From Nocardiopsis endophytica (lineage in GTDB: Bacteria; Actinomycetota; Actinomycetes; Streptosporangiales; Streptosporangiaceae), in the NCBI RefSeq assembly GCF_027706725.1, contig NZ_JAQFWQ010000031.1:1-64000 (forward strand): a DNA stretch of 64,000 bases, in the 5' to 3' direction. The stretch's first letter is position 1. Each line of letters opens with the position of its first letter. Shown here piece by piece: positions 50,502-58,874 of this stretch. The notes under the pieces are model-generated. The model searched no databases. It was given only the letters and a program-made list of their open reading frames with translations, and was not told the origin of the DNA. Made by a program: the position numbers and the translations under genes.

Positions 50502-50684
50502 TCAGCAGCCGTCCTGGCATTCGACGGTGAGCGTGCAGATCTTCCCCGGGTTGCCGAGGATGATGCTCGGCGTCGCGCACGAGGGATTGGTGATGGGATT
50601 CGGGTGCGCGTCGGCGCCGAAGGCGATCTGCGCCAGGCCCTGCTCGCCGATCTCCTCAAGGATTCCCGCATTCGGGTTCGTCAT
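50502..50684 (-). CDS. lanA1: Lantibiotic precursor, alpha type, first copy
   Basis: 60 aa. Leader MTNPNAGILEEIGEQGLAQI then AFGADAHPN. The core has Cys36, Cys50, Cys56 and Cys60 and ends GKICTLTVECQDGC. The C-terminal block is identical to copy 2, while the central core (SCATPSIILGNP) differs strongly. The pattern suggests duplication followed by diversification of the N-terminal rings around a fixed lipid II-binding end. CGGAGGG precedes the ATG. It is the first of the three-gene array. Confidence 0.93.
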   Translation of the reverse strand: MTNPNAGILEEIGEQGLAQIAFGADAHPNPITNPSCATPSIILGNPGKICTLTVECQDGC

Positions 50685-50831
50685 GGTATGGCCCTCCGGT
50701 CTCTCGGCGTATTCGCATCGAATGGCGGAGCGCGGGGGCGGCGGTTCCGCTCCGGAGAAGAGGGCCCGACGGTCGTTCGGGCCCCGCCGCCCTCGGGATG
50801 GCGGCTCCGGTGCGGACCGGGCCTTTTGTTC

Positions 50832-50865
50832 CCGGTTCCGACAGGAGAGATCCTGTCGGAACCGG
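50832..50865. other. Perfect 15-base stem-loop between the LLM and alpha genes
   Basis: CCGGTTCCGACAGGA and its exact complement flank a GAGA loop. It lies about 100 bases after the LLM stop and about 150 bases before the first alpha gene. No U-tract follows on either strand, so it could be a terminator typical of high-GC hosts, an attenuator, or a protein-binding site. Confidence 0.55.
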
Positions 50866-50882
50866 AATGCGGGTTCCAGTGG

Positions 50883-50920
50883 ACTTTAGGGGCCTGTACT
50901 TTCGGGAGGTGTACTTCAGG
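50883..50920. repeat. Three ACTTTAGG-like direct repeats with 15-base spacing
   Basis: ACTTTAGG (50883), ACTTTCGG (50898) and ACTTCAGG (50913) start exactly 15 bases apart, and TGTACTT is shared by the last two. The array lies between the LLM stop and the alpha precursor genes. Its regularity suggests a binding site for a regulator of the cluster, possibly the LuxR protein. Confidence 0.55.
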
Positions 50921-50962
50921 GAGAGGGGATCCCGGCGCGGGTGACAGGGCGTCCGTGGAGTA

Positions 50963-51883
50963 TTACCGTTGGTCGTGGAATTCGGCGAGGATTTCGGCCG
51001 CGTCTTCGGCTCCTGAGCGGACGTTCTCGGTGGCCGTGGCACCGGCGGGATTGATGACGACCTCGTCGGCGCCTGCGGCGGCGTAGCCTTTCAATCCCTC
51101 GGCCACCTCCGCGGCGGAGCCGTAGAGGAAGACGCCGCCGTCGACGAGCCGCCCGGCCCCCTCCCACGGGTCGGCGGCACTGACGCGTAGGCCCGCCCGG
51201 TTCAGCATGTCGACGTAGTGTCCGGCGGACAGGTGCCCCTGCGCCGCCTCGAAGGCCAGCGCACGTGCGTCGCGGCCCGGTCTCCGGACGGCCGCGTGCA
51301 CCACGGTCACCAGCCGGGGCGGCCGATCCGTGCCGCCGCCCAACGCCGGGACGACGGCATCGCGAAGGTACTCCGGCGGGGTCATCCACGTCACGGCCGC
51401 GTCGGCGACGCCGGCCGCGGCCCGCGCCATGCCGGGCCGCAGGACCCCCGCGGCCAGCTCGACGCGCGGGTGGTCGGTCTTCGCGAGGAGCGCGTCGCCG
51501 CCGTCCAGGTACCTGCGGACCTCGGCGAGGTAGTCGCGCACCGCCGCGGCCGGGCGCTCATAGGGGCGGCCCAGGAGGTGGGCGATGACCTCGGGGGTGC
51601 CCGCACCGAACCCCGCCACCACCGGGCGGCCGGTCAGCAGGGACAGTGCCCGGGCGTCGGCCGCCGCCTGGAAGGGGTGGCGCAACGGCGTGAGCTGTAC
51701 CGATGTCCCTACGGGGACGCGGTACCCCGCTCCGGCGAGGTAGGCCAGCGCCGGCAGGGGGTCGCCCTGCGGCGAGGTCCCCATCCAGAGCCGGTGGGCG
51801 TCGCGGAGGCGGACCAGGTCGGCGAAGGGGCGGACCTCGTCGGCGTCCAGCGGGGTGTGGGGGAAGAGGAGGGACACGCGCAT
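50963..51883 (-). CDS. F420-type luciferase-like oxidoreductase, candidate LanJ-C dehydroamino-acid reductase
   Basis: 306 aa, luciferase-like monooxygenase (LLM) superfamily of the F420-dependent reductase branch: MRVSLLFPHTPLDADEV, VGTSVQLTPLRHPFQAAADARAL and GRPVVAGFGAGTPEV. In lanthipeptide clusters, LanJ-C enzymes of this family reduce dehydroalanine to D-alanine, as described for lexapeptide. Its place between the regulator and the precursor genes supports that role; another tailoring or F420-linked reaction is possible. It starts 7 bases after the LuxR stop, so the two are co-transcribed. Confidence 0.85.
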   Translation of the reverse strand: MRVSLLFPHTPLDADEVRPFADLVRLRDAHRLWMGTSPQGDPLPALAYLAGAGYRVPVGTSVQLTPLRHPFQAAADARALSLLTGRPVVAGFGAGTPEVIAHLLGRPYERPAAAVRDYLAEVRRYLDGGDALLAKTDHPRVELAAGVLRPGMARAAAGVADAAVTWMTPPEYLRDAVVPALGGGTDRPPRLVTVVHAAVRRPGRDARALAFEAAQGHLSAGHYVDMLNRAGLRVSAADPWEGAGRLVDGGVFLYGSAAEVAEGLKGYAAAGADEVVINPAGATATENVRSGAEDAAEILAEFHDQR

Positions 51884-51889
51884 CGGGGA

Positions 51890-52195
51890 TCAGGCCTCCC
51901 GTACCGTGTCGGCCGCGGCCCGGTCGTGGGAGAACCGGGCGGAGCACGCCGGGCACCTGCTCACGATGAAGGTCAGGGCGGCCTGGACGCGCGACTCCAC
52001 GTCGAGCTTCTCGAATATCCGGGTGATGTGGGCTTTGACCGTCCGCTCGGTCACGGTCATCCTCCTGCTGATCTCCCGGTTGGAGCACCCGGAGGCGACC
52101 AGCAGCAGGACTTGGAGCTCGCGCCGGGTCAGGTCCTCGACCGCTTCGGGGTGGAGCGGGGGTCCTGCGAAGGGCGAGCGTGGTGGGGTCTGCAC
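51890..52195 (-). CDS. LuxR/NarL-type regulator without receiver domain
   Basis: 101 aa from the GTG at 52195. It is essentially a lone GerE helix-turn-helix (LTRRELQVLLLVASGCSNREIS, VTERTVKAHITRIFEKL). There is no receiver or other sensor domain. The C-terminal tail contains CPAC (81-84), which could bind a metal or act as a thiol switch. An upstream frame stays open but is Pro/Arg-rich and not family-like. It is the first gene of the LLM-side operon and the only regulator in the lanthipeptide cluster, so it likely controls it. Confidence 0.8.
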   Translation of the reverse strand: MQTPPRSPFAGPPLHPEAVEDLTRRELQVLLLVASGCSNREISRRMTVTERTVKAHITRIFEKLDVESRVQAALTFIVSRCPACSARFSHDRAAADTVREA

Positions 52196-52855
52196 TCGTG
52201 TGTCCCTGTCCGTTTCTGTTGTGCGGCGGTCCGCACGCCCCGGTCCGATCGCGCCTCTCGGGGCGGGCCGAGCGGGGAGACCGCGCCGTGGGGACGAGGG
52301 CACGAATGGGAGCGTTCCCATGCATGGGGGAAGGGGGGCGGAGCGTCCTGGCGGGGGATGGGCCTCGATTCACGGTTGAGACGGTCCGCGGAATCCCGGT
52401 CGGGACCGGGGAAGGACAAGGGCTCGCGGCGCCTGCGGCTGCACAGCGGGGTGGCGCCTACCGCCCTGTCCCGCGCTCCCGGGGGCCGGTTCCGTCGCAC
52501 CCGTCGATGCGGGGACCCATCAGAGGAGGCGCGAACGGGGCCGGGGTTCGCAGTCGTGGGGATACCGTGCGTGGTGGGCGTTGGTCGTTCTCTTGTCGGT
52601 GGTGCCCGATCCCTCGGTCGACGGCGGGCGGGAGGACACCCGCCGTTCCGGCCGAGATACCGGAAGGCGAACGGCACGGTAGTTACGTGTCTCGCTCTGA
52701 AGCAAACTCTTTCGATCCAGGGTGAAAATCCGAGGTCGGATCGGCCCCGGCCGGTGTCGGGGCCGGGCGTGGGCCCCGAACGACGGGCGGCGCCCGTGGC
52801 CGGAGGGGACTCCGGGCACGGGCGCCGCATGGGGGGTGGGGGAGAGGGCCGGGGG
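52196..52855. other. 660-base gap with promoter of the lanthipeptide side and two hairpins
   Basis: Between the LuxR start (minus) and the end of the NCS2 permease (minus). Several open frames exist on both strands, but their composition is that of shadow frames, with no family resemblance. The region near 52680-52730 is AT-rich. Two stem-loops lie near the permease end: CGGCCCCG/CGGGGCCG (52742-52765) and the one annotated at 52787-52828. No RNA gene or riboswitch was recognised. Confidence 0.45.
52787..52828 (-). terminator. Terminator of the NCS2 permease
   Basis: GCGGCGCCCGTG (52787-52798) pairs perfectly with CACGGGCGCCGC (52817-52828), and the loop contains CCGGAG-GGGA-CTCCGG, extending the stem. 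It begins 28 bases after the permease stop. Confidence 0.7.
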
Positions 52856-54304
52856 CTACAGGCCCAGAAGGTGCTCGATTCCCGCCATGGCGAAGTCGGC
52901 GGCGAACACCGCGGTCAGGATCCACATCAGCCAGCCCACCTCGCGGTACTTGCCGACGGCGGTCTTGATGATGGTGTAGGCGACGATGCCCGCCCCGATG
53001 CCGGTGGCGATGTCGTAGGTGAACGGCATCAGGGCGATGGTCAGGAACGCCGGGATCGCGATGGAGATGTCGCTCCAGTCGATGGCGCCCACGCCCATCA
53101 TCATCATGGCCCCCACCAGCACCAGGGCGCACGAGGCCGCCTGGCCCGGGACCATCCCGAACACCGGGGAGAACAGGATCGCCAGCAGGAACAGCCCGCC
53201 GGTGACCAGGCTCGCCAGGCCGGTCCGGGCGCCCTCGCTGACGCCCGCCGTGGACTCCACGAACACCAGGGTGGCCGAGGAGCTGGTCAGCCCGCCCACC
53301 ACGGCGCCGGCGCCGTCGGTGCCCAGGATCTGGTTGGTGCGCGGCATCTGCCCGTTCTCGTCGGTCAGCCCCGCCTTGTTGCCCACCGCCAGCACGGTGC
53401 CCAGCGCGTCGAAGAACCCGGCCAGGATCAGCGTGAACAGGATGACCGCCGCGCTGGCCGGACCCGCCTGGGTCCATGCCCCGAACAGGTCGACCTGGAA
53501 GAACAGGCTGAAGTCGGGTGCGGTGAACAGCGTCTCGGGCAGCCGCGGCGCCGAGCCGCCCCAGGTCTCGTCGCCGAGCCGGAACACGTAGGTGACGGCC
53601 ACGGCGATGGCGGTGGCGGTGACGATCCCGTAGAAGATCGCCCCGGGCACGTTGCGGGCCAGCAGGACCGCCGAGACCAGCAGCCCGATGATGAACACCA
53701 CCACGGGCCACCCGGCCAGGTGTCCGGTGGTGCCCAGCTGCAGCAGGCTGCCCTCGCCCGCGCTGACGAACCCGGCGTTGGCCAGCCCGATCAGCGCGAC
53801 GAACATGCCGATGCCCACCCCGATGGCGAGCTTGAGGTTGTGCGGCAGCGCGTTCATCACCGCGGTGCGCACCCCGGTGACCACCATCAGGATGATGGCG
53901 ATGCCCTGCCAGACCACCAGGCCCATCGCCTGCGGCCAGGTCATCTGGGGGACCGCCTGGTAGGCCACCACCGCCATGACGCCCAGGGCGGCGGCCAGCG
54001 CGATGGGCGCCCGGCCCAGCACGCCCATCAGGATGGTGACGATGCCCGCAGACAGCGCGGTCATCGTGGTGAGCTGCTCGAAGGTGGGAGCGTATCCGTT
54101 GACGTCCTGCGCCCCGCTGAGCACGATCGGGTTCAGGACGATGATGTAGGCCATGGCCATGAAGGTGGTCAGGCCTCCGCGGATCTCGCGCCCGTAGGTG
54201 GAGCCGCGTTCGGTCACGAAGAAGAACCGGTCGAGCCAGGATCGATCGGTCCTGGAGGCCGTCGCCGGGTCGGGCGTGGGCCCCTTCGCGTCGAGTCGAG
54301 TCAT
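52856..54304 (-). CDS. NCS2 family purine permease
   Basis: 482 aa, about 12-14 membrane helices, AzgA-like NCS2 branch (guanine/hypoxanthine/adenine). Diagnostic segments include FFVTERGSTYGREIRGGLTTFMAMAYIIVLNPIVL and the late VESTAGVSEGARTGLASLV. It would import purine bases with protons. It follows the xanthine dehydrogenase operon on the same strand, separated by a terminator and 270 bases, so it is likely a co-regulated separate unit of the same pathway. Confidence 0.9.
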   Translation of the reverse strand: MTRLDAKGPTPDPATASRTDRSWLDRFFFVTERGSTYGREIRGGLTTFMAMAYIIVLNPIVLSGAQDVNGYAPTFEQLTTMTALSAGIVTILMGVLGRAPIALAAALGVMAVVAYQAVPQMTWPQAMGLVVWQGIAIILMVVTGVRTAVMNALPHNLKLAIGVGIGMFVALIGLANAGFVSAGEGSLLQLGTTGHLAGWPVVVFIIGLLVSAVLLARNVPGAIFYGIVTATAIAVAVTYVFRLGDETWGGSAPRLPETLFTAPDFSLFFQVDLFGAWTQAGPASAAVILFTLILAGFFDALGTVLAVGNKAGLTDENGQMPRTNQILGTDGAGAVVGGLTSSSATLVFVESTAGVSEGARTGLASLVTGGLFLLAILFSPVFGMVPGQAASCALVLVGAMMMMGVGAIDWSDISIAIPAFLTIALMPFTYDIATGIGAGIVAYTIIKTAVGKYREVGWLMWILTAVFAADFAMAGIEHLLGL

Positions 54305-54518
54305 GTCCCCTCCTGGAGGGAGTCGGGTCCGGGCCTGCCCTGCCCGGTACCGCGTGCGGGGGGTCGGTTACTTTCTGTGACCACCTGTGGGTGCGCCCGG
54401 ACGAGGCGCGTGCACAGGGGGCCGGTGCGGGGCCCCGCGCCCGCGGGCGGCCACGTTACCGCCGCGTGGGCCCAGGCCCCGTGTTCTCCTCTTCTCGCGT
54501 GCCTCCTGGGTCCGGAGG

Positions 54519-54563
54519 CTGCCCGTCCCGGCACCGAGGGCGCCGGCGGACCGGGACGGGCAG
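54519..54563 (-). terminator. Terminator of the xanthine dehydrogenase operon
   Basis: CTGCCCGTCCCGG (54519-54531) and CCGGGACGGGCAG (54551-54563) are perfect 13-base arms, 12 bases after the stop of the molybdenum subunit gene. The rest of the gap to 54304 should carry the permease promoter. Confidence 0.75.
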
Positions 54564-54574
54564 GATCGGGGGCG

Positions 54575-56971
54575 CTACAGCTCGATGCCCACGATGTCCT
54601 CAGGGCGCACCGGGGCGTGCGTCAGCGCGCGCCCGGTGGCGTCCCGCACCGCCGCCACGATCGCCGGTGTCGACGACAGCGTCGGCGGCTCGCCCGCGCC
54701 GCGCAGCCCGTAGGGCGCGTTGGGGTCGGCGTGCTCCAGCACGTCGATCCGCATCGGCGGGGTGTCCAGAATGGTGGGGATCAGGTAGTCGGTGAAGGAC
54801 GGGTTGCGGATCTGGCTGTCCTTGACCTGGATCTCCTCCATGAGCGCCAGGCCCAGCCCCTGGGTGGAGCCGCCCTGGATCTGCCCGGCCAGCTGCTGGG
54901 GGTGCATGACCTTGCCGACGTCCTGCACCGCGTCCAGCGCCACCACCTTGACCAGGCCCAGCTCCACGTCCACGTCGACCACGGCGCGGTGCACGCACAT
55001 CCCGAACTGGGTGTGCGAGTCGCCCTGGCCGAACGTGGGGTCGAGCATGTGCGTGGGCCGGTGGTGGAACTCGCGGGTCTCCTCGACCGGGCCGCCCTCC
55101 AGCACGTCGGCCAGCGGCGCCAGCACCCCGTCGGTCTCCGAGACGAGCTTGCCGCCCTGCAGCGACAGCACCGCGTCCGGGTGGCCGGGGGAGACCAGCC
55201 CGCGCTCGCGGGCGATCTCGAAGACGCGGGCCCGCACCGCCTCGCAGGCCGTCTTGACGGCGCCGCCGGTCATGTAGGACTGGCGGGAGGCCGAGGACGA
55301 CCCGGCCGAGCCGACCTGGGTGTCGGAGGGGTGGATGGTCACCCGCTCCACGCCCAGCTCGGTGCGGGCGATCTGGCCCTTGACGGTGACCAGGCCCTGC
55401 CCGACCTCGGCCGCGGCGGTGTGCACCAGCGCGACCGGCTCGCCGCCGATCAGCTCCAGGCGCACCCGGGCGGTGGAGTAGTCGTCGAACCCCTCCGAGA
55501 AGCACAGGTTCTTCAGCCCCACCCCGTAGCCGACGCCGCGCACCACGCCCTCACCGTGGGTGGTGTTGGCCACCCCGCCCGGAAGGGTGCGCAGGTCGGA
55601 GGGGTCGGGAAGCTGCTCGCGGGCCACCGGCATCGGCATGTCCTTGGCGCGCTGCAGCATCTCGGCCATCGGCAGCGGCGTGTCCATGAGCTGGCCGGTG
55701 ATGATCCGCGAGCCCTGCTTCATGGCGTTCTTGATGCGCAGGTCCACCGGGTGCATGCCCAGCTCGGCGGCGAGCCTGTCCATCTGCGACTCGTAGCCGA
55801 AGCACGCCTGCACCGCGCCGAAGCCGCGCATCGCCCCGCACGGCGGGTTGGTGGTGTACACGCCGTAGGCGTCCACCCGGACGTTGGGCACCTCGTAGGG
55901 GCCGATGCCCAGCGAGGAGGCCACGCCCACCACCGCCGGGGTCGCCGAGGCGTAGGCCCCGCCGTCGACGATGATCTCCAGGGTGGCGTACAGCAGCGTG
56001 CCGTCCGCCTCGGCGCCGTGCTCGAAGCGCATCTTGGCCGGGTGCCGGTGCACGTGGCCGTAGAACGACTCCTCGCGGTTGTACACGATCTTCACCGGGC
56101 GGCCGGTGTGCAGGGCCAGCATGCACGCGTGGATCTGCATGGACAGGTCCTCGCGGGCGCCGAACGCCCCGCCCACCCCGGCCAGGGTCAGCCGCACCTT
56201 GTCCTGGGGCAGGCCCAGGGCCGGGGCGATCTGGCGCTGGTCGACGTGCAGCCACTGGGTGGCGATGTACAGGTCCACGCCCCCGTCCTCGGCGGGCACG
56301 GCCATGCCCGACTCGGGGCCGAGGAAGGCCTGGTCCTGCATGCCCACCTCGTACTCGGTGGACACCACCGCGGCCGCCCGGGCGCGCAGCTCCTCCAGGG
56401 GGGCGCCGCCGGTGAAGGCGCCGGTGCGGATCGGCTGGTGGCGCACGACGTTGCCGTGCTGGTTGTACTCCTCGTGCACCGGCAGCGACCCGTCCTCGTG
56501 CACCAGGGGGCACTCGGGGTCGAAGGCGGCCCGCCGCGAGTCGCTGACCGGGTCCAGCACCTCGTAGTCGACCTTGACGCGCTCCAGGGCGCGGCGCGCG
56601 GTCTCGGGGTGGTCGGCGGCCACGATCGCCACCGGCTCGCCCTTGTAGCGCACCTTGTCGTAGGCGAGCACCGGCTGGTCCTCGTACTCCAGCCCGTAGC
56701 GCTTCTGCCCGGGCACGTCCTCGTGGGTGAGGACCGCGTGCACCCCCGGCACCTTGAGCGCCTCGGTGATGTCGATGCCCAGGATCCGGGCGTGCGGGTG
56801 GGGGCTGCGCAGCGTCATCCCCCAGAGCATGTCCTCCATCCACATGTCGGAGGAGTAGGCGAACTCGCCGGTGACCTTGAGCGTGCCGTCGGGGCGGCGG
56901 GGGCTGGCCCCCACACCGTCCCGGGTGGTGCTGGACAGGTCGCCCGGGGCCCGGGTCGTCGTGCCGGACAT
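54575..56971 (-). CDS. Xanthine dehydrogenase, molybdopterin-binding subunit
   Basis: 798 aa, large subunit of the xanthine oxidase family. Typical segments are AYSSDMWMEDMLWGMTLRSPHPHARI, GVGGAFGAREDLSMQIHACMLA (the GGxFGxR-type molybdopterin motif), MRGFGAVQACFGYESQMD, VGQGLVTVKGQIA and a final LRGAGEPPT...EL with the catalytic Glu. It oxidises hypoxanthine or xanthine to urate. It is the last gene of the operon, with the amidohydrolase just before it (TGATG overlap by one base). Confidence 0.92.
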   Translation of the reverse strand: MSGTTTRAPGDLSSTTRDGVGASPRRPDGTLKVTGEFAYSSDMWMEDMLWGMTLRSPHPHARILGIDITEALKVPGVHAVLTHEDVPGQKRYGLEYEDQPVLAYDKVRYKGEPVAIVAADHPETARRALERVKVDYEVLDPVSDSRRAAFDPECPLVHEDGSLPVHEEYNQHGNVVRHQPIRTGAFTGGAPLEELRARAAAVVSTEYEVGMQDQAFLGPESGMAVPAEDGGVDLYIATQWLHVDQRQIAPALGLPQDKVRLTLAGVGGAFGAREDLSMQIHACMLALHTGRPVKIVYNREESFYGHVHRHPAKMRFEHGAEADGTLLYATLEIIVDGGAYASATPAVVGVASSLGIGPYEVPNVRVDAYGVYTTNPPCGAMRGFGAVQACFGYESQMDRLAAELGMHPVDLRIKNAMKQGSRIITGQLMDTPLPMAEMLQRAKDMPMPVAREQLPDPSDLRTLPGGVANTTHGEGVVRGVGYGVGLKNLCFSEGFDDYSTARVRLELIGGEPVALVHTAAAEVGQGLVTVKGQIARTELGVERVTIHPSDTQVGSAGSSSASRQSYMTGGAVKTACEAVRARVFEIARERGLVSPGHPDAVLSLQGGKLVSETDGVLAPLADVLEGGPVEETREFHHRPTHMLDPTFGQGDSHTQFGMCVHRAVVDVDVELGLVKVVALDAVQDVGKVMHPQQLAGQIQGGSTQGLGLALMEEIQVKDSQIRNPSFTDYLIPTILDTPPMRIDVLEHADPNAPYGLRGAGEPPTLSSTPAIVAAVRDATGRALTHAPVRPEDIVGIEL

Positions 56972-58359
56972 CACCGGCTCACCTCCTGGGTCAGTCGTCG
57001 GTGGGCGGCGCGGCCGGCCTCGGCGGCCTCGCCGTGGGAGACGGTGCGCAGCTCGCCGCGCTCGACCACGGTGCGGCCGCCGACCAGCAGCCGCTCCAGC
57101 GGCGGGACCGGGCCGAAGGTCAGGGCCACCACCGGGTCGTCGATCACGTCGTAGCCGAAGCCGTCGATGCGCCACAGCGCGATGTCGGCGAGCTTGCCCT
57201 CCTCCAGCGAGCCCAGCTCGTCCTGGCGGCCGAGCACCCGGGCGCCGCCCAGGGTGGCCATGTGCAGGGCCTGCCGGGCGCTGAGCGCCTGAGGCCCCTT
57301 GCGGGCGCGCGCCATCAGCAGCGCCTGGTGCATCTCGCCCGCCAGCGGGGTCAGCTCGCTGGAGGCGGGGCCGTCCACGCCCAGGCCCACCGGCGCACCG
57401 GCGGCCAGCAGCTCGGTGGTGCGGCAGATGCCCGCGCCCAGCCGGGCGTTGGAGGTGGGGCAGTGCGCCACGCCGGTGCCGGTCTCGGCGATGCGCGCGA
57501 TGGCCGCGTCCGACAGGTGCACCGCGTGGGCGAACCACACGTCCTCGCCCAGCCAGCCCAGCTTCTCGGCGTACTCCACCGGGGTGCAGCCGAACTCGGC
57601 GGCGCACTTCTCCTCCTCGTCGAGGGTCTCGGCGAGGTGGGTGTGCAGCCGCACGCCCTTGGCGCGCGCCAGCTCGGCGGCGCCGCGCATCAGCTCGCTG
57701 CTGACCGAGAACGGCGAGCAGGGCGCCACCGCCACCCGGGTCATCGACCCGGGCGAGGGGTCGTGGTGGGCGTCGATGGCCGCGGCGGTGCCCTCCAGGG
57801 CCCCCTGGAGGGTCTCCACCACCGAGTCCGGCGGCAGCCCGCCCTGGGAGTGCCCCCGGTCCATCGACCCGCGGGCCAGGTCCAGGCGGATGCCGACCCG
57901 GCGGGCCGCCTCCACCTCGGCGGCGGCGATGTCGCCGCGCCCGGCCGGGTAGATGTAGTGGTGGTCCGAGGCGGTGGTGCAGCCCGACAGCGCCAGCCAG
58001 GCGGTGCCCGCGGTGGTGGTGCCGGAGACCACCTCGGCGTCCAGCCGGTGCCAGATCTCGTAGGAGCCCACCAGCCACTCGAACAGGGTGCCGTCGGCGA
58101 ACAGCCCCTGGGTGGCCCACTGGTACAGGTGGTTGTGCGTGTTCACCAGGCCGGGCGTGGCAACGCAGCCGCGGCCGTCCACGCGCAGCGCCCCGGGGAT
58201 GTCGGGCGCGGCGCCCGAGCCCACGCGGGTGATGCGCCCGTTCTCGGCCACGATGTGCCCGGCGGCGTACTCGGCGCCGCCCACCGTGGCGATGTAGGCG
58301 CCGTCGATGACGACGGTCCCGGTCCCCGCGCCGTCCGCGCCGCTGGTCGACCCGGTCAT
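56971..58359 (-). CDS. 8-oxoguanine deaminase-like amidohydrolase
   Basis: 462 aa, metal-dependent hydrolase of the AtzA/TrzN/8-oxoguanine deaminase group. The metal site has NTHNH (His75, His77), a further His in RLHTHLAETLDEEEKCA, and the later HAVHLSD and GLGVDGPASSELTPL. Its most likely reaction in this operon is deamination of 8-oxoguanine to urate or of guanine to xanthine. It lies between the iron-sulphur and molybdenum subunit genes, overlapping both neighbours. Coupled translation implies a pathway link. Confidence 0.88.
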   Translation of the reverse strand: MTGSTSGADGAGTGTVVIDGAYIATVGGAEYAAGHIVAENGRITRVGSGAAPDIPGALRVDGRGCVATPGLVNTHNHLYQWATQGLFADGTLFEWLVGSYEIWHRLDAEVVSGTTTAGTAWLALSGCTTASDHHYIYPAGRGDIAAAEVEAARRVGIRLDLARGSMDRGHSQGGLPPDSVVETLQGALEGTAAAIDAHHDPSPGSMTRVAVAPCSPFSVSSELMRGAAELARAKGVRLHTHLAETLDEEEKCAAEFGCTPVEYAEKLGWLGEDVWFAHAVHLSDAAIARIAETGTGVAHCPTSNARLGAGICRTTELLAAGAPVGLGVDGPASSELTPLAGEMHQALLMARARKGPQALSARQALHMATLGGARVLGRQDELGSLEEGKLADIALWRIDGFGYDVIDDPVVALTFGPVPPLERLLVGGRTVVERGELRTVSHGEAAEAGRAAHRRLTQEVSR

Positions 58360-58874
58360 GCGGCACCGCCCGCCTTGGCGGACTCGCGCTCGGCGGCCAC
58401 GCGCACCGCGTCGATGATCTTCTCGTAGCCGGTGCACCGGCACAGGTTGCCGGCCAGCGCCTCGCGGATCTCGGAGTCCTCGGGCACGCCCTTGCCGGCG
58501 CCCACGGTGCGGGCGATGAGGTCGTCGGTCTGCACCAGCAGGCCGGGGGTGCAGAAGCCGCACTGCACCGCGCCCATCTCCACGAACGCCTCCTGGACCG
58601 TGCCCAGGCGCTTCTCGTCGCCCTCGCCCTGCTTGTCGGCCAGGCCCTCGACGGTGCGCACGTCGCGCCCCTCGGCCTGCCCGGCGGCGACCATGCACGA
58701 ACAGGCGGTCACGCCGTCCAGGTAGACCGTGCACGAGCCGCACTCGCCCTGCTCGCAGGCGTTCTTGCTGCCCGGCAGGCCCAGGCGCTCGCGCAGCACG
58801 TACAGCAGGCTCTCACCGGCCCACACGTCGTCGGCGCTGACCTGCTCTCCGTTGACGGTGAACGTCACGCGCAT
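58356..58874 (-). CDS. Xanthine dehydrogenase, [2Fe-2S] subunit
   Basis: 172 aa. N-terminal plant-type ferredoxin cluster with Cys40, Cys45 and Cys48 (CEQGECGSC) and the ACSC region, then the C-terminal CGFCTPG and CRCTGY motifs for the second cluster. ATG 58874 overlaps the end of the FAD subunit by 10 bases. It passes electrons from the molybdenum site to FAD. Length is normal for a separate small subunit. Confidence 0.93.
   Translation of the reverse strand: MRVTFTVNGEQVSADDVWAGESLLYVLRERLGLPGSKNACEQGECGSCTVYLDGVTACSCMVAAGQAEGRDVRTVEGLADKQGEGDEKRLGTVQEAFVEMGAVQCGFCTPGLLVQTDDLIARTVGAGKGVPEDSEIREALAGNLCRCTGYEKIIDAVRVAAERESAKAGGAA

Noticed and set aside
52196..52855. A gene or riboswitch in the 660-base gap
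   Set aside because: Open frames there lack family features, and I could not fold a recognised riboswitch class. Left as intergenic.
51218..57154. A plus-strand open frame of almost 2,000 codons across the lanthipeptide end, permease and xanthine dehydrogenase
   Set aside because: It runs antisense to well-supported genes. Its translation is His/Arg/Gly/Val-rich with no domain, the usual shadow of high-GC minus-strand genes.
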